64,000 bases of DNA from Bolinopsis microptera (Eukaryota; Ctenophora; Tentaculata; Lobata; Bolinopsidae). This document shows positions 42,145-52,200 of the stretch, in pieces. A program made the position numbers and the translations under genes. Every line of letters begins with the position of its first letter. Positions within the stretch are counted from its first letter, which is position 1. Under the pieces are notes generated by a model, which saw only the letters and a list, made by a program, of their open reading frames with translations, searched no databases and was not told the DNA's origin. The DNA lies in NCBI RefSeq assembly GCF_026151205.1, contig NC_087074.1, positions 21,123,765 to 21,187,764 of the forward strand, written 5' to 3'.

Positions 42145-43635
42145 TTACTTTGGGCGATGCTCGATCGAAATCTCCTCCACTCTACGTCTCCAGATAGTTC
42201 TGTCGCACATAACTGTTCGGAGATCTTCTACCCGCAACCCTGTGTCCCTGGCTACGGTGTCAAGAAAAGAGAGTGGTCTCCTCCCACGCCTGAACTGTGG
42301 CAGCCGCCAAGGAAGGATGGTAGAGATGACCTGGTCTGAAGCTCTCATGCAATGCCCAGCAAATCTGGCACGTCTCTGAGCAACGATGGTGGAGATGGAA
42401 GGGAGGTCACCATAGATTTGCTTTAGGGTTGGATGCTTCTTCCATGAAAGATTCCTGGCTTTCATTAGGAGCCTGGTGTAGCACCCGTCGAGACGCTTCT
42501 CAAACTGCTTGTTCAAGGTCCAGGTTTCTGAGCCATACAGCAGAACAGGTTCGATGCATGCTCTGAAGAACTTGACTTTCAGCTGGTCAGAAATGCCAGA
42601 GGTCCATACCTTCTGCAGTTTGATACAGGCTGACCAAGCCATGCCTTTCCTGGTGTTGAAGTCCTTCCTGCTCTCTGCAATATATGAGCCCAAGTATTTG
42701 AAGTCATCAACCTGCTTGATCTGGTAACCGGATATTGAGTTTACGGGGGCAGCATCAGGAATGTTGATGGTCATGTATTCGGTCTTGGAAGCATTCATCG
42801 CAAGTCCGACATGTGCTGCTGCAGTCTCTAAATCCGAGAGCAGTTGCTGGACTTGCTCTATGGTATCGGCAGTCAAGGCTAGGTCGTCAGCGAAGTCAAG
42901 ATCTGTGACTCTGACCGCAGGTACTCTCCGACTTTGCCTGGGGATGATGGTTAGGCCATGGTCAAGAGTCATGCAGTTCCTAAGGACATAATCGAGGACG
43001 ATGATGAAGAGGAAAGGAGCGAGTGTATCACCCTGAAGGACCCCGATGAGTGTTCTAAAGAAGTCTGTAAGGCCGTCAATGGTTTTGACTCTGGAGTGCG
43101 ATGAGTCATACAGGAGCCTGATAGCATCAGTTATGGGAGCAGGGACGCCGTAGAGGGAGAGGATGTGAAACAAGGCATCCCTGTTGATACTGTCGAATGC
43201 TTTCGAAAAGTCGACGAACACGATAGCTGCTGATCGATTTCCGATTTTACACTCTTCTAGGATGCGTCGTAGGGCAAGTATCTGAGGGAGGGTAGATCTT
43301 CCTCTGCGGAAGCCATTTTGGTTTGGCCGCAGTAGGGGATCCAGGTATGGGTAAATCCGGTTGAGGATGAGTTTGTTGAAAACTTTCGCTGCAACCGGAG
43401 CCAATGAGATACCTCGATAGTTCCCGGGGTTGGTCAGGTCGCCTTTCTTGGGGATGGGTATAATAGATGCCGTTGTCCAGGCTTCAGGGATTACTCCATC
43501 AATTAAGGCCCTGTTGCAGAAACTGAGGAGGTCGTCACGAAGTTGGGGAAGCTTCCAAACTGAGGGAGGGATGCTATCTAGGCCTGGAGACTTGGAGGAC
43601 TTGATACTTGGAAATCTATTCAGCTCATGAAACAC
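42145..43635 (-). mobile_element. RTE-like non-LTR reverse transcriptase, 496 codons open, 5'-truncated
   Basis: Uninterrupted reverse-transcriptase ORF: SSKSPGLDSIPPSVWKLP, IIPIPKKGDLTNPGNYRGIS, GFRRGRSTLPQI, FVDFSKAFDSINRDAL, GVLQGDTLAPFLF, the catalytic FADDLALTAD, KTEYMTIN and DFKYLGSYI, then LLYGSETWTLNKQ and the RARFAGHCMR C-terminal region typical of RTE/RTE-X LINEs. The apurinic endonuclease is missing: homology stops at 43635 where direct repeat A begins. The intact frame implies a fairly recent insertion. It cannot be autonomous as it stands. Confidence 0.85.
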
Positions 43636-43644
43636 CTTAATGGG

Positions 43645-44110
43645 GCTTTCTTGGGAGGTCTCTCTCGCAGCATCTTAATAGTGGAGGGGGGGTGTTGCAG
43701 GTTGCCAATTAGCCTGAACTTGAGGTCACTCCTTAGCCGCTTCTATGTGCCCCATGTTAGGACACTGACTAGGGTCAAAGTGGCTGTTAGTAACTTAGTC
43801 TTAATAATCGCCAATCCATCCAGTCGTATCTGTCGATGAGTCTCGTTTATGCCCACTTTGACGTAGTCATTTAAATGGTGATTTCTGTATGGGTTTTTTT
43901 GACCAATTTTTTGGTTAAATCGTCAGGATGTTTTAGTTAAGTAACTGTGATTCTTTCTTGGAGATTGAGAATTAGGTACATTCCATAGGCTTCGTTTTTT
44001 CTAAAGTTTATTGAATCTAAAACTTAGGCTATTAAAGTAAAAAATCATAAACAGCTTGGCTATCTAAAAGTTAATCTAAGACACTGGTACTAAAGTTTCA
44101 TCCATAGGAT
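43645..44110. repeat. Direct repeat A (right copy), indel-rich
   Basis: Same order as 41640-42125 (CTTTCTTGGGAGG, the G-rich stretch, TTTGACGTAGTCATTTAAA, AAAACTTAGGCTATT) but with many small deletions. The many single-base gaps look partly like residual sequencing error. Confidence 0.75.
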
Positions 44111-46335
44111 TTTATGTACCTGAACAACAGTCAGTGAATTCGAGGGACAATTTGACCGGTTCTTTTCATTGACATTTATTGAAGAGGTCAAGTCGCAGGT
44201 CATGAACACTGAAGGATTAGAAGAAATGAAAGGTCATGTGAAATCAATATCTTCGCCGAAAAATGCAAGTTCAAAGTTGTACTTTTCAAGGTTTCAAATA
44301 AAATGATTATTACAATAAACTTGGTGTCGGATGCAAAAAAATGAAGTGTCAATGAAGGTCAAAACGAATAAAACCGTGCATGTGGTAAAGACCTGTCCTG
44401 AAAAATGCTTCGTGACGGTTAATCTAAAGTTTAAAATCTGTGAGTGGCTTTCGATTGGGAATGTAGACGAAAACGGTCCTTTGGGTCTGCTTAAGTCTGC
44501 ACAACAATTCACTGATACAAACATGGTGAAAGCTGACCGAAAATTAACCACTGTCGAATCACTTCGTGATGCGAGTATGGTAGTTAGTACCTTCCCTTTT
44601 CTTTTGCTTACTCGGGGGAACCTCGCTTGGTTCAACTTTATCAAGAATCAAGTTTCGTTCTAGATCATTTAGGGATTCTTGAAGGGCGGCAAAGGTTCTC
44701 GTTGGGTGAGTATTGGTTCCGCTCCTACATAGGGTTTCGCCTCAGGTCGTCGTAAAGTCTACAATCGTGAGAACGTGTTTTCATCTTCAATGATCGGTCA
44801 AATTGGTAGCTCGGCATATACCGCACCTTCCGGGTTTTGACGATATAAGAGCAGGCTATATGGTGCTTACAAAGGGCGTGACTAGGTATTTTTCGGTTAG
44901 ATGGTGATTTACGGTTCAATGGTTGAACATGAGGCACCATTCGGAACTGGCGCCAGCCTTTCACCTCTTCTACCAACTGAGCTGCAGGTTCAGGTCCGTT
45001 TTTTCAGCTGTTCTTTTAGATCGTGTTAGTAGACAGAAGGCGTTCGGTGTTTTGCCGCTCCTGCGAAACAGTTAATGAAAGTACTACGTAGTGCTGTTTT
45101 GAATTGGTTGGGGTAGGTCAACCTGCGTGATGATACTGACTGAAGGCTTTGCCGGAGATCTTCTATACCTTTGTACCATGGCAGATTGAGTGTGCGTTGT
45201 TCTACGTACGCCTGTCTGGCTAGACTTGTGCAGCCAGCCTGTTCCATTTGCTCAAGTCGGTTTGAAATACCCAAAAACTTGCTTTGATGCCTTTATCACT
45301 AGGGGGCAGCGGCCTGTATCACCCCATACACTCGCATTTGAAGTGTATACTGTATAGATATATTATTCAGTACCATACGCATATTCACTCTACAAGGTGC
45401 ACAAACTGTCTCAGGAACAACTTGAAAGGAAGACAGTACCTCCAACAAGACTCGTACATGCTACTAAAGGAGGACCACTTTACCGACTTGAGAAGTATGT
45501 CACCCATTTGAGTCGGAAATACTAATATATATACTATAATACGGAAGAGTTCTTACTGGACACACCGAATTTTGATGATTATATGAATTTTGCTTGATAG
45601 AGTGCTTATCTAAAATGTTTTACAGGCTTTAAAAGTGTAGTTTATTTACGAAGGATTCAAGCCTAACATTGTGTGTTTCCCTTCGAGTCCTAATGCAATG
45701 TATATTATATAATTATATAAAATGGGCCCATTCACTGAAAATATAATTGTTGTAAACCTCATACCAACATGTGCGAGGTAATCAATGGGCTATAGTGCCT
45801 AGTTGGGTAACCATCGTCCCCAGGATGTCGTGCCACAGAGCTTCGAGCCTCAGGACGTTTTGTACCAGTACATTGAGTTACAGTGACCTAGTGATCTCTA
45901 GGTTTTAGTGACTCGGGCCCTAATTCTAGAACTGATCACAGAATAAAATTTGCATAATAAAGCATCATAATTTGTGCCACATTGAGGTCAAAATACTAGC
46001 ATTAGATCCATTATAGTTTGATAGAGAAAGAAGAGATTAGTGAATCGTACTTCTTCTATTTGACTACAGCTGCAGGGTGTTACAAGACTCGTGTCAAAAT
46101 TTTGGATGACTCTCAAAATCTAACAAATGAGACAAATGGTTTAATTTTTGTTTTAAATTGTTGAAAAATTATAACTTTTTATAATGCATATCAAAAATAA
46201 CTCTAATATTTTAACAATGTTTCGAACCAAGCCCCCTTTCTGCATATAATAATAATAATAAAAGGTTTTGGACCCTCGGAATTAGCATATTGTAATTGTC
46301 ACGTTTTACCATGTAAACTGTCTAGTTTCAACTTT
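44111..46335. other. Possible retroelement debris, no supported gene
   Basis: Two adjacent minus-strand ORFs (45026-45274: LARQAYVEQRTLNLPWYKGI...; 44725-44976) may be one decayed protein of a mobile element, but I cannot name the family. Another ORF pair overlaps on opposite strands at 44294-44663. The rest is AT-rich. Confidence 0.3.
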
Positions 46336-46623
46336 TTACTTTTTAGCCTCCATTCTGATATTGTTTTTCTGCTGATCTAATGTTTTTGGGACTGGATCTG
46401 AATAAACACGATCTTCAAGATAGCCCCACAAAAATAAATCAGTCAGATTCAGGTCAGACCTGTAAGGAGGCCAGCTGAAGTCTGCTTTTCTTGAGATCAG
46501 TCTTTCTCCAAAATGCTCCATTAGCCAAGCCAAACTTTCGTGCGAGCAATGTGGAGGAGTCCCGTCTTGTTGGAATATACAGGTATTTTTTCTAAGTACT
46601 GGGATAACTTTTCCATGCAACAT
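46336..46623 (-). pseudogene. Mariner-type transposase catalytic fragment
   Basis: Encodes CIFQQDGTPPHCSHESLAWL and WPPYRSDLNLTDLFLWGYLE, then DRVYSDP. These are the second catalytic Asp region (QQDGxPPH) and the SPDLxPxDFFLWGxLK block of insect-type mariner transposases. N-terminal HTH and first Asp are missing. The family appears the same as the HTH fragment at 19501-19917, but they are independent insertions. Confidence 0.85.
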
Positions 46624-48904
46624 AGCAATGCAACATTGCTGTCCTTATCGTCTGCCTTCTCTAAATCATATCACTGGATCAACAGAAACAATTTTTTAAA
46701 TGTTAAATAAGTAGAAAGTATTGACTAAAGCCTAAATCACATAATGGCATCACTTTCTTCGGCTTCTCGTTCAGTTATTCTGAGTTACAAAAATTAAAAA
46801 ATTAAAAGGATTTTGAAATGCCTTCGAGCGTTCGTAATAATGTGTTTTCAGAATTATATCCCTTCACGCAACGTCCTGTCAAATTACGTCCCTTTGGGAT
46901 TAGGTAATTTTTATAAGAGGGCGTATATTTTCGCTAGAAAACTTCAACATTTCTTACAATAAACGTTTTAGAGCTCATGTGTAGTTGTCGGACGGAAGAG
47001 TGCCTGCGAACTGCGAAGGCGTACAAATATTTAAATTTTGTCTCAGTGCCCACCTTTGACGTAGTCAAGAGTGGCGCCTCTTGACATTAAGTGAGATTGT
47101 TGACAAAAACCTAACATAATATCTTCAAAGTTCCCTGTAAGAATCACAATATTATTATTATTAGGAATTGAGGTGTTAAATTCGATGGAACTTTTAAAAT
47201 GGAAAGTCAGATCAATAGCGTGAAGAGGAGATGTAGCTGGACAATGATGAACCTAAAAACTATTGCCCCTTATGTTCGTTTCATCTACAACCTTACAACA
47301 TAGAAGACTGAACCGCGGACTTGGTTCCCTTCTATAAGAAGTCCCACATACTCCCTATACTCTATAGGACAACACATCTTCTTTAAAGTATTCTATTAAC
47401 CCACAAATCAGTTCACGGTACTGCACCTCATGGTTACCTCCAAGCTTTACTGGATGTTAGTGTAGTAGAAATAGAAAACCATGATTGAAGAAACCGGGTG
47501 ACGGTCTCATGCTCAAGATACCAAAGAATAAAAATTCCAAAGTTGATTATCTAGAGTCTAGACGTTTTTCAAGCCATGCACCGGTTGCATATAACACTTT
47601 TTCACTGATGTTTAGATATTTATAACTGATACTAACTTTTTCAAGCGGATGTTGAAAAACCATTTATATAATTAGTTTTTTTTCTGCACTCTATTTTGTG
47701 TCACTGGTTCTACTTACTAAGATCTGTATTGTCTTGATTGATATTTCATTGTACTACCTTATATACTTTCACATACAATAAATTGTACGGCTTCTGCTGT
47801 TACTTATATTAGTGTGGTTTCTAATAAAAGATATTTTAATTTTGTCTTTGCCTTATGAGTTATACTTTTGTTCACATTTATCATATTCTCATATCACTGA
47901 AAGTCAGCCGCTCTGACATGGTTAATCACCTTCCTTGTGTTGTGTCCTCTTGTCCGAAGATTTTTGGACGAGCTATCAGCTGTGATCTCTCATTCACCTA
48001 AGTTGCTGAGCGCTATTTTATCTTTGTTGAAAAAGGGTATAGTAAGAAAATTTGTTTCTGCAGTTGGACTACCAAAACACTGTATGAATAAAGAAATTCA
48101 TATAAAATTCAAAGTGTAATATTGTCATTGCAAATGCAGGCGTTTTGAGATTTATTCCAGGTAACCTCTCTCAAAGTTTAAAAGTGTGGTGCAAAGACTA
48201 AGTCCCCAACTTCCAGTTCCGTTAAAGTCAGATTTCCGTCACAATTGGTGAACAAACCATTTCAGCATCAAGGATGTGTTGAACCTTATAGTTGCTGGTA
48301 TAAGTTATACCAGAATTTGTGTCGTTGAGAGTGTTTGTTGAGGCCCACATAATGAGGCTCAAATTCGGTGGGAAATAAAATGCTGGTGAGATGGCATGAT
48401 TCTTAGAATAATCATAAATCACAGTACATATATAGCATATGATTATGTTGGTAAACAAGTCGTTTAAACCATAACCATGCACATTGCCGTGGGATATATT
48501 TGTCTTTCAATTTAAGTTAATCGGTTGTTTGACGGTTTGTTGAAAGATCGATCAAACAATACTATATTCGGTCAATGCAAGCTCAAGAGTTCCTGTCAAC
48601 TCTGCGATACATGCAGGTTTACTTTATCAGAAAATGCTAAATGCGGACATGCTTATTTTAACTATTTTTGACTTTTAACAGCAAATTTACGCCAAATTCG
48701 GCATGAAGGTTATATTAAAAGAATCTAATAAAAATAAAAACTATTACTGGTACCTATTATTAAAGTACTAGACCCTGGTCATTAGGAAAGTTCGCACGAG
48801 ATGGACCACGTTTTTCCCAATTTAACTTTAGAAGATTGTCACAGCAAGAACTTTTAAGATATTTATTATGGAGATATTTTAAGATAGGCATATGATATTT
48901 CACA
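46624..48904. other. Intergenic or distal intron of SLC6 gene, nothing recognised
   Basis: Includes a partial copy of repeat A (47036-47150). Short ORFs at 47937-48119 (+) and 48228-48482 (-) have no recognisable domain. I searched by eye for the SLC6 TM6-TM12 exons expected on the minus strand and found none. Confidence 0.4.
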
Positions 48905-48907
48905 TGT

Positions 48908-49113
48908 AACAGTAACTCCAATGAGAACTGCTACTGGTAAAGCTATAAGAACTGTTACTAACCTAACAGTAACTCCAATACGAACTGCTACTGGTAAAGC
49001 TATAAGAACTGTTACTAACCTAACAGTAACTCCTATAAGAACTGCTACTGGTAAAGCTATAAGAACTGTTACTAACCTAACAGTAACTCCTATAAGAACT
49101 GCTACTGGTAAAG
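48908..49113. repeat. 57-bp minisatellite containing the SLC6 exon 6 donor, about 3.6 copies
   Basis: The unit (AACTGCTACTGGTAAAGC in it) repeats at 48910, 48967, 49024 and 49081. Being 57 bp it stays in frame with exon 6, adding LPVAVLIGVTVRLVTVLIA blocks if the intron is retained, and each unit repeats the CCA|GTAGCA donor context. Confidence 0.9.
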
Positions 49114-49249
49114 GAGCCAGTATCTTCACCACAGCCCCAATGCTCCGGAGTGACCGGAAAACACAGAAGAAGACGAGAAACCAGCAGATTATCACAGCAA
49201 GAAGTACTCTTCCACTTACAACCATGCTGCTGTCTGATATTGTAGTGTT
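49106..49249 (-). CDS. SLC6 exon 6: TM4-TM5
   Basis: Acceptor TAACACTTCAG|AAC. Encodes NTTISDSSMVVSGRVLLAVI, then ICWFLVFFCVFRSLRSIGAV, then VKILAPLP. Donor CCA|GTAGCA lies inside the 57-bp repeat. If unspliced, the frame continues to a stop at 48866. Confidence 0.75.
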
Positions 49250-52200
49250 CTGAAGTGTTAGTGGGCTGGGTTACCTAGTAACCTAGTGACCTAGTAAACT
49301 AGTTACCTAGTAACCTAGTTACCTAGTAACCTAGTAACCTAGTAACCTAGTGACCTAGTAGTGATCTTGATAACAAATAAGATTACCTTGAGAACGTAAT
49401 CAGAGATAAAGTTGTCCACCCCTTCATCTTGCCACGGCACCTTGTTGTTGATCGGATCGAAACTTTTAACAAAGTAAATCCCACTCCAGCCGAGCACTAT
49501 AACATTGTATACGGCTACAATAAACCCTCCAATAACAGTGGCTACTCCTACTCCCCGTAATCTGGGATTCAGGTTCCCAAACGCTTCAACTGCTCCTCCT
49601 ACACATGTTAGGTTTATCAGAGCGGAGAGTAGGGTTACTATGGTTACTATGGTAACTATGGTTACAACACATTCAAACTGCTCTCATGTTCATTATTTCC
49701 TTAGAAATAGATATAACTTTGATATTTACCTTGAAACATTTGACCTATAGTTAGCTCCACGGTTAAAAGTGGCATCCCTATCAAAACCAAAGCCAAAACG
49801 TACGGTATCAGGAAGGTAAATCCACCGTGTTTACTAAAATATAGCGTTATTTTCCGGAGGGGGGGGGGGGATTGTATATTATTTTAACCGGCGATTCATT
49901 CACCCCTGAATATTATTACATATTAGGTATTGTTACCATGGCAACAACTCATTCACCCCTATACTAGCACGTGATGCCTAATTAGCACGTGATGCATAAC
50001 TAGCACGTGATACCTAACTAGCACGTGATGCCCATATAAGGAGCTGAGATTTCCATCCAGTTAGTTACTTACTTAACCAGATAAGGAAATTTCCACATGT
50101 TAGGTAGACTACAGGAAGCAGCTACAGAAGCGAACCAGAATGTAAGTTTACCAGCCCACCTATCCCGACGTTTCACCTGGGAAACAGTTGCTAGGTTACA
50201 GTTGCTAGGTTACACCTGGGAAGAGAATGTAAGTTTACCAGCCCACCTATCCCGACTTTTCACCTGGGAAACAGTTGCTAGGTTACAGTTGCTAGGTTAC
50301 ACCTGGGAAAAGAATGTAAGTTTACCAGCCCACCTATCCCGACTTTTCACCTGGGAAACAGTTGTTAGGTTACAGTTGCTAGGTTACACCTGGGAAAAGA
50401 ATGTAAGTTTACCAGCCCACCTATCCCGACTTTTCACCTGGGAAACAGTTGCTAGGTTACAGTTGCTAGGTTACACCTGGGAAGAGAATGTAAGTTTACC
50501 AGCCCACCTATCCCGACGTTTCACCTGGGAAACAGTTGCTAGGTTACAGTTGCTAGGTTACACCTGGGAAAAGAATGTAAGTTTACCAGCCCACCTATCC
50601 CGACTTTTCACCTGGGAAACAGTTGCTAGGTTACAGTTGCTAGGTTACACCTGGGAAGAGAATGTAAGTTTACCAGCCCACCTATCCCGACTTTTCACCT
50701 GGGAAACAGTTGTTAGGTTACAGTTGCTAGGTTACACCTGGGAAAAGAATGTAAGTTTACCAGCCCACCTATCCCGACTTTTCACCTGGGAAACAGTTGC
50801 TAGGTTACAGTTGCTAGGTTACACCTGGGAAGAGAATGTGAGTTTACCAGCCCACCTATCCCGACTTTTCACCTGGGAAACAGTTGCTCTTATATTTGAT
50901 CCTTCGAACAGTTCGGAAACAGTTGCTAGGTTACAGTTGCTAGGTTACACCTGGGAAGAGAATGTAAGTTTACCAGCCCACCTATCTCGACTTTTCACCT
51001 GGGAAGAGAGCGAAATGTAAAAAGAAATAACTCATGTGTAACATGTGTAACATGTGTAACATGTGTAACATGTGTAACATGTGTATAAATGTAGTAACTG
51101 AAATTAATTAATTTATTATTGTAACATCTGGTCAAGTGTAACTTTATTGCTGATTAAGAAAGCAAAGATTAAGAAAGCAAAGTTAACTCACGTGAACAAC
51201 AGCTGGCAGCAATTATTCCAGGACCCGGGACCGTCGACGAGTCCGACTCGGCGCGCGTCCTGGTAGGTTATAAACCTACATTTACAATAAACAATTGGAG
51301 TTCACACCACTTTTGTCGTTTTTCAGGTAACTTTGACGTCAATTTTATGGACGTCAACTTAATTTGTGCGTCAAAAATTTGTTTCAAAAATGTATAATAC
51401 TATTCTATATTTTAGTCAGCAAAAGTACTGAAGTAAGGGGGTTGGGGTAAGTCATTGTCTTTAAGGTTAGTAAATTCGAGTGCCATGAAATATTACAAAG
51501 TTTATTGCATTGAGTTTGTGACTTGGATTATTAAGCATTTAAATTCGTTATCTAGATTTTTTCCCAAGAAAATGTGACTTGCAATTTCTAACACTGTTAA
51601 ATATTATCATGTCCCTCGTCCATTTTTTATATCCGTGGTTTTCGATATCAAGTTAAATGGAATCAAGCATTTAAAACCTTATTTGTAACCATGGTAACTA
51701 GTAGTGTAACCATGGTAACTAGTAGTGTAACCATGGTAACTAGTAGTGTAACCATGGTAACTAGTAGTGTAACCATGGTAACTAGTAGTGTAACCATGGT
51801 AACTAGTAGTGTAACCATGGTAACTAGTAGTGTAACCATGGTAACTAGTAGTGTAACCATGGTAACTAGTAGTGTAACGATGGTAACTGTCTCCTCACCT
51901 AGCAACCAAACTCTTCTCTACAACTATCTCCTTCTTCAACACCGACCACTTGATTGGTAACTCTTAGCAGTCCCTGCTTAAGTTTTATAGATTACCGTTA
52001 GCAACAGTGGCGTAACCACTGGTTACCAACCCCTCCCCTCTTCTGAGCACCCTTCCCATTTCTTCCTTGACTGTTACCTTATCTTCTTATCAGGAGTGTG
52101 TACATCCATCTCAAACACCTTGCTGGATTTGGGAGTTGTCATTGGGACAGAGTCTCTGGAAAAACTTCATCAACAGTTAATCACGTAGGTAAATTGTAGG

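Noticed and set aside
48921-49253. Plus-strand 110-codon ORF (RTATGKAIRTVTNLTVTP repeats)
   Set aside because: Antisense of SLC6 exon 6 and its 57-bp repeat.
50097-51020. Plus-strand 307-codon ORF with ten copies of a 29-aa repeat (NVSLPAHLSR...)
   Set aside because: It is the antisense of the 87-bp minisatellite derived from SLC6 exon 3; an 87-bp unit keeps any stop-free frame open.
51663-51960. VTMVTSS / VTIVTLL ORFs here and at 39730-40003
   Set aside because: Both strands of a 21-bp minisatellite.
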